The notes beneath the pieces are model-generated. The model saw only the letters and a list, made by a program, of their open reading frames with translations. It had not been told where the DNA came from and ran no database searches. DNA of 64,000 bases, taken from the NCBI GenBank assembly GCA_900550295.1, contig URRM01000001.1, positions 6,389-70,388 on the forward strand, given 5' to 3'. The translations under genes were made by a program, and so were the position numbers. Shown here one piece after another: positions 8,075 to 16,064 of the stretch (within the stretch, counting starts at the first letter, position 1; each line of letters opens with the position of its first letter). Source of the DNA: an uncultured bacterium. Lineage in GTDB: Bacteria; Cyanobacteriota; Vampirovibrionia; Gastranaerophilales; Gastranaerophilaceae.

Positions 8075-8512
8075 ATGAAAAAATTTATAGTTCTAACTTT
8101 ATTTATTGCAGGTTTTACACTAATTGCAAAAGCTCAAGCCAAAACATTTACAACTTTTACACCATTTACTCCTCAACAAGCATATCAATTTAACAGCAAC
8201 ACTTATGACAGATATCTACCACCAAACAAGCAACAACGATATCTTCCGCCTCCACCTCCACCAAATTCTTACAACAGATATAACAATAATTTTGGATATT
8301 ATAATCCTTATTACAATCAAAACCAAACAAAATGGCGAAGATTTAAAAATTTCTTCACATCAGGACAAATGACAGGCTACACACCTTCTTACAACAGTGC
8401 TTTTGACAATAATCCTTACGGATATCAAAGCGGATACTACGATAGTTTTGGTAACTATAAATATAACAATTATGACCAACAAAACGGCATGAGCATTAAG
8501 ATTTTAGATTAA
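8075..8512 (+). CDS. Secreted Tyr/Asn/Pro-rich protein, unknown
   Basis: I do not recognise this 145-aa protein. It has a clear Sec signal peptide (MKKF, hydrophobic VLTLFIAGFTLIA, then KAQA as the likely cleavage region). The mature part is low in complexity: repeated Tyr, Asn, Gln and Pro, with a LPPPPPPNSYNRY stretch and only one basic patch (KWRRFKNFF). The start is set by AAAGGAGA 8 nt upstream of ATG 8075; a longer in-frame reading from 7955 has no ribosome site. It is a single gene closed by a strong terminator. A periplasmic or envelope-associated structural role is inference. Confidence 0.7.
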   Translation: MKKFIVLTLFIAGFTLIAKAQAKTFTTFTPFTPQQAYQFNSNTYDRYLPPNKQQRYLPPPPPPNSYNRYNNNFGYYNPYYNQNQTKWRRFKNFFTSGQMTGYTPSYNSAFDNNPYGYQSGYYDSFGNYKYNNYDQQNGMSIKILD

Positions 8513-8522
8513 ATATATAAAA

Positions 8523-8553
8523 AACCTTGGGGTAGAACCCCAAGGTTTTTTCT
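8523..8553. terminator. Bidirectional rho-independent terminator
   Basis: The stem CCTTGGGG, loop TAGAA and CCCCAAGG is flanked by an A-run and a T-run on both strands. It can end the secreted-protein gene (+) and the HEAT-repeat gene (-), which converge on it. Confidence 0.88.
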
Positions 8554-8575
8554 CTTTGTCTCACAATTATTTTAA

Positions 8576-9433
8576 TTAAAATGATGCTACAGGTTTCTTT
8601 TGTAATTGAGCACCTGGAATTTGTTGCCAGTTTGCAGACATGATTTTTTTGAATGATTTCAAAGCTGTATCTTCTAATTCACCTAGTTCATCAGCTTCCA
8701 TAATTAATTCTCTTAAAGGAAGTAATGCTCTTTGGTCACGAAGAACGCCTAATGCTGCTGCTGCACCAGCTCTAACTAATTCGTTTTCTGAACGGTTTTT
8801 CATAACATCAATTAATGCAGGAACTGCTTTTGTATCATTTAATTTACCCAATGAAGTAACTGCATAAATTCTTACGTTAACCCATTCGTCATATAACATG
8901 TTGATTAATTTATCAACGGCTTTTTTATTACCAATTTCACCCAATGCACGAGTTGCATCGCAACGTACATTAACTTTTTCGTGGTCTAATGAAGCAATTA
9001 AAGCATCTGTTGCAACATCACCAATTTCAATCAAAGCTTCAGTGGCTGTAATGCAAACTTGAGGGTTTTCATCATTTAAAGCTTCTACTAATGGCTCAAC
9101 AACAATTTCGCCACCCAATCTGCCTAATGCTCTAGCAGCACGAACTCTAACATCTACGTTTCTATCTTCTCGTAATGATTCAATCAAGTGAGTTGTTGCT
9201 TTTTCGTCACCCAATTCACCCAATGCACGAGCTGCATATAAACGAACTGAACCATTTTTATCATTTTTCAATACGTCAATCAAAGGTTCTACGGCTTTTG
9301 ATTCGCCCATTTCACCAAGAACTCTTGCTGCATTATATCTAACTTTTTCTGAGTTGCTTGTTCTCAAATCTGAAATTAATTCTTCAAATGTTTTTTTAAC
9401 TTGTTTTTTCTTGCTATTTACGCTAATAGTCAT
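8576..9433 (-). CDS. HEAT-repeat (PBS-lyase type) protein
   Basis: 285 aa made of about seven tandem HEAT-like repeats of ~31 residues with the core RxxAARALGELGD-x-x-A-x-x-x-L. Such repeats form a curved alpha-solenoid that binds proteins; in cyanobacteria relatives act as phycobilin lyases, but no pigment genes are near, so only a scaffold role can be suggested. There is no signal peptide or membrane segment. CGGAGG about 10 nt before the ATG supports the start. The C-terminal tail QQIPGAQLQKKPVASF follows the last repeat. It is a single-gene unit. Confidence 0.8.
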   Translation of the reverse strand: MTISVNSKKKQVKKTFEELISDLRTSNSEKVRYNAARVLGEMGESKAVEPLIDVLKNDKNGSVRLYAARALGELGDEKATTHLIESLREDRNVDVRVRAARALGRLGGEIVVEPLVEALNDENPQVCITATEALIEIGDVATDALIASLDHEKVNVRCDATRALGEIGNKKAVDKLINMLYDEWVNVRIYAVTSLGKLNDTKAVPALIDVMKNRSENELVRAGAAAALGVLRDQRALLPLRELIMEADELGELEDTALKSFKKIMSANWQQIPGAQLQKKPVASF

Positions 9434-9745
9434 TTAAAAATTGCCTCCGACGTATATAATAATGTACCGATGTTATAATAAAGTAAATTTTCTAAAAAAA
9501 ATTGCTTTTTATTTTGTGTTTATTAACAATTGTTAAGAGAACTTCATTCATGTGTATTGCATGCTGTGCTTGCGTTTCAACTTACACATATCTTGCAAGG
9601 GTAAACCTAACACTTTATATTTTTATCTTACCATTTTTTTTAAGTTTTGTCTTGCTTTTGAAACAATTTTTCATACATTTGTAGTAATTGTTTATTTAAT
9701 CTTTTACACATTTAATAAAATCGGCATTTGTCGTGTTAAAAAATA
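9434..9745. other. Intergenic, no gene seen
   Basis: The 312 bp between the HEAT gene start and the sensor kinase stop hold the HEAT gene's leader (CGGAGG on the minus strand) and AT-rich sequence. Two short plus-strand frames (9502-9684 and 9552-9749) are Cys/Phe-rich, lack ribosome sites and overlap each other, so I do not call them genes. Confidence 0.6.
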
Positions 9746-11392
9746 TTAAGCAACTGGGATTAAAATTGTAAACTCACTACCATGCCCAAATTCACTGGTA
9801 ACATGTATTTTGCCATGATGCATATCTATAATTTCTGACGAAATCGCCAAACCCAAACCACTGCCAACACCAGCCTTTTTTGTTGTAAATCCGGCACTAA
9901 AAATTTTATCTAGATTTTCTGGTTTAATACCTTTTCCCGAATCTTTAATTTTTACAATCAGTTCATTGTTTTCAACTTTTGTTGTGATTTCAATTTTTCC
10001 ATATTTTTCAATTGCGTGACACGCATTTAATAAAATGTTCATAAATACTTGATTTAACATATTCGGATAACATTTTATAAGCGGTAATTCACCGTAATGT
10101 CTAATAATTTCCGCTTTATTTTTTGTTTCATTACGAATTATTGTAAGTGTCAAATCAAGTTCTTTGTTGATGTCTGCCTCTTGAAGTTCTGCCTCATCCA
10201 ATCTTACAAATTTCTTTAAAGATATAACAAGATCTTGAACTCTTGCAACTGCAACATTGTCAATATCATTAATTTCTTCAAACATTTCTTTCATATCTGC
10301 ATCATCCAATTTTTGAATTAATTTTTTCATAATTGCATTATTTGATTTTATTGATGCAAACGGAGTATTAATTTCGTGAGCTATGCCGGCAACTAATTGA
10401 CCAAGTGAAGCCATTTTTTCAGAATTTATAAGTCGCAATTGAGTTTCTCTCAACTCAGTCAAAGTTCTAACATTATCTTCATACAATTTTGCCTGTGCAA
10501 CAGCATTACCTAATTGAGCGGAAACACTTTCTAAGACATCAATTTCTTCAACCATCTCTCTTTTTTGATAGCTTACAAAAACAATTATCCCAAGTAAATC
10601 GTTCACGTGATAAATCGGCAAGATTACACGCATTGTCGGAACATCAAACAATTTCGCTTCGTTAAACTCTTTCAATGTCATCGAAGAAACTGTTTTTTTA
10701 GCAGACAATTCTTGAAAAATTTTATCTCCAAAAGTTATATTTTTACCGATAAATTCTTTTTTATTTTTGCCGTATGCCTGTTTTATCACAAAAAGTTCTT
10801 TTTCTTTGTCATTTGATGCATAATACGCACGATAAGCCCCAAACATTGTTGCTAGTTCTTTTAGGGCAGAATTCAAGATTTTGTCTGAATCAATTGACTC
10901 ACGAATGATATTTGAAATTTTATTGATAAGTGTCATTTTAACAGCTTGAGCTTGGTTAGACTGGGCTGTTTTTCTAAGTCTTTCAACCTCCTTCAATGCC
11001 GTACTGCATTCTGTAACAAGATTTTCTTTTTCAGCTTTAACCCTTTCTAGTTCAACCTCTGCACTTACATCAGAAAATATCATTATGGTATAAATTCCAC
11101 GTTTATAAGCTGACAAATTATAAAAAGAGAATTCACCTTTTGAGTCTTGGTAGTTTACAAAAGCATCAAAATCTTCTTTTGATTCAAAAAGATAATGCAT
11201 AGGCAAAAATGATTGCATATCTTCTGCATCAAACGGATAAAAATCATAGCTCAACTTATGGGAAAAACGCTTAAAATCGTTATAATCCCAAAAATATCTT
11301 TTAAATGCTCTATTAGTGTAAACCACTTCCTTATTTTGATTTGCAACAATTACAGCATCTTTAAATTTGTTGAAAAAACTAAATTTCTCCAT
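9746..11392 (-). CDS. Soluble sensor histidine kinase (PAS-GAF-HisKA-HATPase)
   Basis: 548 aa with no membrane segment, so cytosolic. An N-terminal PAS-like domain spans about 1-110, a coiled coil about 110-150, a GAF-like domain about 155-300, then a dimerisation helix with the phospho-acceptor H339 in GIAHEINTPF. The ATPase domain has the N box LLNACHAI, G1 DSGKGI and G2 GVGSGLGLAIS, all intact. No response regulator adjoins it. The divergent gene at 11598 instead encodes a winged-helix protein without a receiver. The ATG sits inside a 21-bp palindrome with TATAAT 6 nt upstream, implying a leaderless message. Confidence 0.88.
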   Translation of the reverse strand: MEKFSFFNKFKDAVIVANQNKEVVYTNRAFKRYFWDYNDFKRFSHKLSYDFYPFDAEDMQSFLPMHYLFESKEDFDAFVNYQDSKGEFSFYNLSAYKRGIYTIMIFSDVSAEVELERVKAEKENLVTECSTALKEVERLRKTAQSNQAQAVKMTLINKISNIIRESIDSDKILNSALKELATMFGAYRAYYASNDKEKELFVIKQAYGKNKKEFIGKNITFGDKIFQELSAKKTVSSMTLKEFNEAKLFDVPTMRVILPIYHVNDLLGIIVFVSYQKREMVEEIDVLESVSAQLGNAVAQAKLYEDNVRTLTELRETQLRLINSEKMASLGQLVAGIAHEINTPFASIKSNNAIMKKLIQKLDDADMKEMFEEINDIDNVAVARVQDLVISLKKFVRLDEAELQEADINKELDLTLTIIRNETKNKAEIIRHYGELPLIKCYPNMLNQVFMNILLNACHAIEKYGKIEITTKVENNELIVKIKDSGKGIKPENLDKIFSAGFTTKKAGVGSGLGLAISSEIIDMHHGKIHVTSEFGHGSEFTILIPVA

Positions 11393-11410
11393 GTATATAT
11401 TATATACATG
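11390..11410. promoter_or_regulatory. 21-bp perfect palindrome at the sensor-kinase start
   Basis: Half-site CATGTATATA is mirrored perfectly around a central T. The outer CAT/ATG on the minus strand is the kinase start codon, and the outer ATG on the plus strand opens a 47-codon frame. The palindrome contains TATAAT (minus, 11404-11399) and TATATT (plus, 11396-11401), each exactly 6 nt from the respective ATG. TTTACT lies 17 bp upstream of the minus -10. It may be an operator overlapping divergent promoters. Confidence 0.5.
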
Positions 11411-11551
11411 TCTAAAAAAAAAGTAAAAATGTTAAGCCAAGAGGATGATTTTTTAGATTTATCAATAGTTTGTAAACTAATGCAAACAAAAATTTACGTT
11501 ATGAAATATTTTGTTTCTGCGATAGTTTTTTGTGTTAGATTAATAATGTAG
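11408..11551 (+). CDS. Possible 47-aa small protein
   Basis: I do not recognise this frame. It begins MSKKKVKMLSQEDDFLD and ends with a short hydrophobic segment YFVSAIVFCV. It has no Shine-Dalgarno, but TATATT lies 6 nt before the ATG, mirroring the sensor-kinase start. It could equally be the leader of the downstream operon. Kept at low confidence because nothing but the start arrangement supports it. Confidence 0.25.
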   Translation: MSKKKVKMLSQEDDFLDLSIVCKLMQTKIYVMKYFVSAIVFCVRLIM

Positions 11552-11597
11552 AGGGATTAACTCAACTGTTCACAAATTACACTAGGAGATATATTAA

Positions 11598-12188
11598 ATG
11601 TCAGAATACTTGACTAAAGAAGAAATTAAGCAATGGAGAAGTTCATTAGAAAAAATTACTTTAGAAGAATTTGCAGCCAGATTAGGAAAACAAATTGAAG
11701 AAGCTAAACATACAAACGACTTGGTTGATATAGTATTAAAAGGTAAACCATACACATCTTCATCAACTGAAATGTCATCTTCAATGCGTTCAGAAAAAAT
11801 CAATACAATTGCAGAAAAAGCAGTAGAAAAAGAACGTCAAATCGTTTCTTCTTCTACACCAAAGGCTCAACCAAAAGCTGTTGAAGTTAAAGCTCAAAAA
11901 GAAGTAAAAGAAGTAAAAAAACAACAACCGATTATAAAAGAAACCGCTCCTGCATCTTTGAAAGAAGAAGTTCAAATCGTTTTCAAAAAAGCATTAACAG
12001 ACAGAGAACAATTAGTATTTGATTATTTCTTAAAAAATAAAAACCAAATTGTATACGCTAAAGATTTAGCTAATTTATTAAGCTTGCCAAGAGATTATGT
12101 ATACAAATACATCAAAAACTTAAGAGCTAAAATTGACGGCGAAAACTTGAAAAACGCTGAAGCTGGCGGATTCTTGTTATCAGTTTAA
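11598..12188 (+). CDS. Receiver-less OmpR-like winged-helix protein
   Basis: 196 aa in three parts. The N-terminal helical segment (1-50) contains LEEFAARLGKQIEE. A charged Lys/Glu/Ser linker spans about 55-125. The C-terminal domain of about 65 residues reads LTDREQLVFDYFLKN, QIVYAKDLANLL, DYVYKYIKNLRAKI and GGFLL, the pattern of OmpR/PhoB winged helices (LTxxE...V...L...V...I..LR.KI...GGF.L). There is no phospho-receiver domain, so any DNA binding would be controlled another way. TAGGAG 10 nt upstream supports the start. It lies 10 bp before the DUF262-like gene and is divergent from the sensor kinase. Confidence 0.6.
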   Translation: MSEYLTKEEIKQWRSSLEKITLEEFAARLGKQIEEAKHTNDLVDIVLKGKPYTSSSTEMSSSMRSEKINTIAEKAVEKERQIVSSSTPKAQPKAVEVKAQKEVKEVKKQQPIIKETAPASLKEEVQIVFKKALTDREQLVFDYFLKNKNQIVYAKDLANLLSLPRDYVYKYIKNLRAKIDGENLKNAEAGGFLLSV

Positions 12189-12198
12189 CTAAGATAAA

Positions 12199-13317
12199 AT
12201 GGAAATTAAAACATTAAATTTATTAGATATTTTAAATAAATCGCAGGTGCTTTATTCAACTGACTACTCAGGAGAATTCCAAGCTCCTGCTGATTTGTTA
12301 GAAACTATTTTAGAAAACTCCAATTCAAACGAACCTATTATTAACGGCATAATGTTCTTGCAAAAGACTTCCAGCCGTTCATACCTTGTTGTCGACGGAA
12401 TGAAAAGAATTATCCAGTTCAGTTTGTTGCTTCACGCTCTATGTGAATGTTATAAGCTTACAAACGAAAAGAATGACCACGCCATTGAACTTATCAAAAA
12501 AAGGTATTTGTTCTTCGGAAAACATACAAAAATTCATCTACACGGCTATGAAAAAATTATCTATGAAAAACTTGTAAAATATGAACGAATGACAGATGAA
12601 GAAAAAGAACACCCAATGTTTAAAAACCTTCATGAATATTGGGCAAAAATTAAGATGAACAATATTTCTGCGACAAAATTATTTGAAGAAATAAAGAAAA
12701 TTAATGTTTTAGCCTGTGTTTACGAAAATTCTGACATTGAAAACAGAGATATTTACCAATATTTAAACTGTAATAATCCTAACATTGAAGAACTTTTACT
12801 CATCACTGATTTTATAAAAGAAAATTCTAATGAAGGGCTAAAAATCTGGTACAGCATTTTAGATTTGTATAAAAATGTCGGTTTAAAAGGCTATTTCAAA
12901 TATTTTATAAGAGATTTTTTAACAATTCAAAGAAACGGAATTATACCAAAAGCAAACGAACTTTATATGAGCTTCAAACGTTATTACAAGCGCCTAGAGC
13001 CTAATATGAAAGTTGAAGATTTCTTTAGACATATAGAAAAATTTGCAAAATATTATTTAAAAATTCTTCAAGCTGATTTTGAAAACGAAGAAGTTAAATC
13101 GCTTGTTGCAACAATCAACGAAGGCGATATGCAGGAAACATATCCATATTTGTTGGAAGTTCTTGATGATGTTGAAAACGGCAGACTTACAGACGAAACA
13201 TTTGTTCAACTTCTAAATACTGTTATAGCCTTCATTAAAGAACAAAGAAACGGTAACTTTACAAGCACAATCAGCTTTGCAAATCTTAGCCACGAGATTA
13301 ATCAAAGGATTAATTAA
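12199..13317 (+). CDS. DUF262 (GmrS-like N-terminal) protein with altered DGQQR motif
   Basis: 372 aa. The segment INGIMFLQ...YLVVDGMKRIIQFSLLLHAL follows the DUF262 core, where the nucleotide-binding motif is normally D-G-Q-Q-R; here it is D-G-M-K-R. Later segments NRDIYQYLNCNNPNIEEL, FIRDFLTI and VQLLNTVIAFI match the DUF262 helical part (FxxLN...L..., FLxDFL, terminal helix). The HNH-type DUF1524 half of GmrSD restriction enzymes is absent. Known DUF262 proteins act in DNA-modification-linked defence, but this altered, nuclease-free form with a DNA-binding neighbour may be regulatory. Co-transcribed with the winged-helix gene. Confidence 0.6.
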   Translation: MEIKTLNLLDILNKSQVLYSTDYSGEFQAPADLLETILENSNSNEPIINGIMFLQKTSSRSYLVVDGMKRIIQFSLLLHALCECYKLTNEKNDHAIELIKKRYLFFGKHTKIHLHGYEKIIYEKLVKYERMTDEEKEHPMFKNLHEYWAKIKMNNISATKLFEEIKKINVLACVYENSDIENRDIYQYLNCNNPNIEELLLITDFIKENSNEGLKIWYSILDLYKNVGLKGYFKYFIRDFLTIQRNGIIPKANELYMSFKRYYKRLEPNMKVEDFFRHIEKFAKYYLKILQADFENEEVKSLVATINEGDMQETYPYLLEVLDDVENGRLTDETFVQLLNTVIAFIKEQRNGNFTSTISFANLSHEINQRIN

Positions 13318-13329
13318 AGACTATTAAGA

Positions 13330-13740
13330 CTACTTACATCTTGGGTTTTGTTCGGTTGGTGTTGTTCCGTTTGTACATTTACCACTTTTTAATTTTAAAT
13401 AATCCATATTGTCGTAATTTATAATCCAATCTGAAGTACAATATCCTTCGCCATTCACCTTTTGTAAAATGTAACTAAAGGTTCTATCATAACATTCTGT
13501 AGTAATACCTGAATCACTAATTAAAAATCTAAAAATATCTTTACCAAATGCGGGCCTTTATTTTGGACATCAATATCTACTTCAATAACTTCAAACATAG
13601 CTTGAATCGGACATATCTCTACCTGAAGAAGAAGTTATTTTCTTTGGATAATAGCCTTGACCTGTTTGGACACAATCTCCAAAACGAACTACTTGAAATA
13701 TACAAGGATGACGTAATAACCATTTTGTCATGTTGAATTT
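13330..13740 (-). pseudogene. Pseudopilin C-terminal remnant with frameshifts
   Basis: The minus strand reads a pilin body broken into three frames. The pieces are MTKWLLRHPCIFQVVRFGDC up to SDSSYV, then FEVIEVDIDVQNKG, then GKDIFRFLISDSG through YDNMDYLKLKSGKC to a final NPRCK and stop at 13330. The order and the VDID-x-x-NKG and NMDYLK landmarks match the intact pseudopilin at 4654-5598. At least two frameshifts are needed, and the signal peptide and hydrophobic helix are missing. It is therefore a decayed relative, between the DUF262-like gene and mazG. Confidence 0.8.
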
Positions 13741-13741
13741 A

Positions 13742-14509
13742 TTACAAAGTTTCTTTTTTAGCTTTGCGCCATAATTTATCAAATTCTTCAAACGAATATT
13801 CAGTCAAAGGTTTTGTCGCTAATTCTTCCATTTTTCGAAATCTTTTTTCAAACTTTCTGTTTGCAGAGATCAAACATTGTTCTGCATCAAGTTTATGCCA
13901 ACGTGCTAAATTTACCACAGCAAAAAGAATATCACCCATTTCATCTTCCATATGAGCTTTGTCACCTTCATTAACAGCTTCTTTAAACTCTTCCATCTCG
14001 GAATTTACACAATCCCAAAGAGTTTCAACATTATCCCATTCAAACCCTACTTTAACAGCACGTTTTGAAATCTTTTGAGCAGACATCAAGGCTGATTGAG
14101 ATTTCGAAATTCCATCCATTTGAGAAGTTCTTTCTTTTTTCTCTTCTTGTTTCAATTTATCCCAATTTACCACTACATCATCGGCATTTTTAACCTTTGT
14201 GTTACCAAAAACATGCGGGTGTCTGTGAATTAATTTGTCTTTTAATTCTTTTGCAACATCTTCAATATTAAAAGCACCTTCTTCGTCTGCAATTTGAGAA
14301 TGTAAAAGAACCTGCAATAAAACATCCCCCAATTCTTCTCTTAAATGAGGTAAGTCATTTTCATCAATGGCATCAACCGCTTCATAAGCTTCTTCAAGCA
14401 TATTTGGTCTAAGCGAAGAGTGAGTTTGTTCTCTATCCCAAGGACAACCGTTTTCTGAACGTAAGACTCTTATAACTTCAACTAATTCTTCTAAATTCTT
14501 ATATTGCAT
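13742..14509 (-). CDS. mazG: Nucleoside triphosphate pyrophosphohydrolase MazG
   Basis: 255 aa with two MazG domains. The first has GCPWDREQTHSSL, MLEEAYEAVDAI and LREELGDVLLQVL with the metal-binding E-E-x-x-E and E-x-x-D residues. The second repeats EMEEFKEAV and MEDEMGDILFAVVNLAR. The enzyme hydrolyses (d)NTPs to monophosphates, clearing aberrant nucleotides and in some bacteria lowering (p)ppGpp. HRHPHVFG is the family linker. A GGGGGA run lies 6-7 nt before the ATG. It is divergent from der across 43 bp. Confidence 0.92.
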   Translation of the reverse strand: MQYKNLEELVEVIRVLRSENGCPWDREQTHSSLRPNMLEEAYEAVDAIDENDLPHLREELGDVLLQVLLHSQIADEEGAFNIEDVAKELKDKLIHRHPHVFGNTKVKNADDVVVNWDKLKQEEKKERTSQMDGISKSQSALMSAQKISKRAVKVGFEWDNVETLWDCVNSEMEEFKEAVNEGDKAHMEDEMGDILFAVVNLARWHKLDAEQCLISANRKFEKRFRKMEELATKPLTEYSFEEFDKLWRKAKKETL

Positions 14510-14536
14510 AAAAAATCCCCCACAAATTTATGTCCA

Positions 14537-14545
14537 TGATACAAT
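14537..14545 (+). promoter_or_regulatory. Extended -10, leaderless-type promoter of der
   Basis: TGATACAAT (TGn-TACAAT) ends 7 nt before the der ATG, and no Shine-Dalgarno sequence lies between. No clear -35 is present, as is usual for extended -10 promoters. Confidence 0.45.
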
Positions 14546-14552
14546 AAAAACT

Positions 14553-15884
14553 ATGAAAAGAAAACCAATAGTTGCAATAGTAGGAAGACCAAACGTAGGC
14601 AAATCTACGTTTGTAAACAGACTTGTAGGTCACAGAAAATCAATCGTTGACGATTTACCGGGGGTAACTCGTGACAGAATTTATTTTGACGTTGAATGGC
14701 AAAATAAATGGTTTACGGCTATCGACACCGGCGGAATTATTCCGAGTGACGAGGATGAAATCATGGTTTCAATTTATGATCAAGCAAAAATAGCTTGCGA
14801 TGAAGCCGAAAAAATTATTTTTATCGTTGACGGCAAAGACGGCGTAACTCCTGTTGATGAAGAGATTGCAAACATTTTACGCCAAACTAAAAAACCTGTA
14901 TTTTTAGCGGTAAATAAAGTTGATAGCCCAGCTCAAGCACTTTATACAAGCGAGTTCTACTCTCTTGCACTTGGAGATCCAATCGGTATTTCTGCGCTTC
15001 ACGGCTCAGGCGGTGTTGGTGACTTATTAGAATTGGTTACAGAAGATTTTGAAGCTGATGACGAACTTGAAGAAGAAACTGATATTAAACTTGCAATTGT
15101 TGGAAGACCAAATGCAGGTAAATCTTCAATTGTAAATGCCCTTTTAGGCAAACAACGTGTTATTGTTTCTGATGTTTCAGGCACAACAAGAGATAGTATC
15201 GACAGCAAATTCACTTATAAAGAACAAGAATTCACTATTATTGACACCGCCGGTATTCGTAAAAAAGCCAAAGTTGATTATGGTGTAGAAAAATTTGCGG
15301 TTGATAGAGCAATCAATTCAATCAAAGATTGTGATGTTGCAATCCTTGTACTTGATGCAAAAGAAGGTATTGCAGACCAAGATAAAAAAATTGCCTCAAT
15401 AATTACAGAGGCAGGAAAAGGTTTGATTATTGCCGTTAACAAATGGGATTTAATCGAAAATAAACAAGCAAATACAACAAGCCAATTTGAAAAGAAACTT
15501 GAAAACGAAATTCCATTTTTGAGTTATGCTCCAAAAATTTACATCAGTGCGGTTACAAAACAACGATTGAATCAAATTTTTGAAAAATCAATGGAAGTTT
15601 ACGAACAATGCACAAAACGTATCTCTACAGGCTTATTGAACAAAGTTGTAAACGAAGCATACTTGTTGAATCCGCCACAAAGCGTTAAGAATAAACGTCT
15701 AAAAATTCTTTATACAACACAAGTTAACGTTAAACCTCCGACATTCGTTATTTTTGGTAACAACGCTGACTTGATGAAGGATCACTACAAACGTTATATC
15801 GAAAACAAACTTCGTGAAGCGTTCGGATTTTTTGGAACTCCAATTAGAATTTCAGTTAGAGAACGCTCAGATAAAAGAAAATAA
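14553..15884 (+). CDS. der: Ribosome-biogenesis GTPase Der (EngA)
   Basis: 443 aa with two tandem GTPase domains and a C-terminal KH-like domain, the hallmark of Der, which is needed for 50S subunit maturation. G domain 1 has GRPNVGKST, DTGG and NKVD; G domain 2 has GRPNAGKSS, DTAGI and NKWD. The KH part includes NPPQSVKNKRLKILY and PIRISVRER. Length is normal. The start has a TGATACAAT 7 nt upstream and no ribosome site. It is a single-gene unit ended by a strong terminator. Confidence 0.95.
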   Translation: MKRKPIVAIVGRPNVGKSTFVNRLVGHRKSIVDDLPGVTRDRIYFDVEWQNKWFTAIDTGGIIPSDEDEIMVSIYDQAKIACDEAEKIIFIVDGKDGVTPVDEEIANILRQTKKPVFLAVNKVDSPAQALYTSEFYSLALGDPIGISALHGSGGVGDLLELVTEDFEADDELEEETDIKLAIVGRPNAGKSSIVNALLGKQRVIVSDVSGTTRDSIDSKFTYKEQEFTIIDTAGIRKKAKVDYGVEKFAVDRAINSIKDCDVAILVLDAKEGIADQDKKIASIITEAGKGLIIAVNKWDLIENKQANTTSQFEKKLENEIPFLSYAPKIYISAVTKQRLNQIFEKSMEVYEQCTKRISTGLLNKVVNEAYLLNPPQSVKNKRLKILYTTQVNVKPPTFVIFGNNADLMKDHYKRYIENKLREAFGFFGTPIRISVRERSDKRK

Positions 15885-15890
15885 TTTAAA

Positions 15891-15926
15891 AGTCGGATTT
15901 GATTTCATCAAATCCGACTATTTTTT
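15891..15926 (+). terminator. Rho-independent terminator of der
   Basis: A 13-bp stem AGTCGGATTTGAT / ATCAAATCCGACT with a TTC loop is followed by ATTTTTT. Confidence 0.9.
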
Positions 15927-15935
15927 CTAGCATTG

Positions 15936-16055
15936 TTATTCAGCATCTGATAAACATTCCAATGGCGCATTAAAATATAATGTCATCCCGTGCTACGACA
16001 CGGGATCTTTTTTACACACAATTGCTTTTCAGGAGATTCTGAATTAAATTCAGGG
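15936..16055. repeat. Second copy of the composite dispersed repeat
   Basis: This contains the same two blocks as the 5.7-5.9 kb region. Block 15936-15986 (starting ttattcagcatctgataaac) matches 5860-5910 with a few mismatches, and block 15982-16014 (CCCGTG-ctacga-CACGGG unit plus T-run) matches 5719-5751. It continues into an inverted pair gattctgaat / attcagg (16033-16055). Here the two blocks are joined directly; in the other locus they are apart and in another order. Confidence 0.75.
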
Positions 16056-16064
16056 GTGTATATG

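Noticed and set aside
9502..9749. Two overlapping plus-strand frames before the sensor kinase stop
   Set aside because: No ribosome site, biased Phe/Cys composition and mutual overlap suggest chance.
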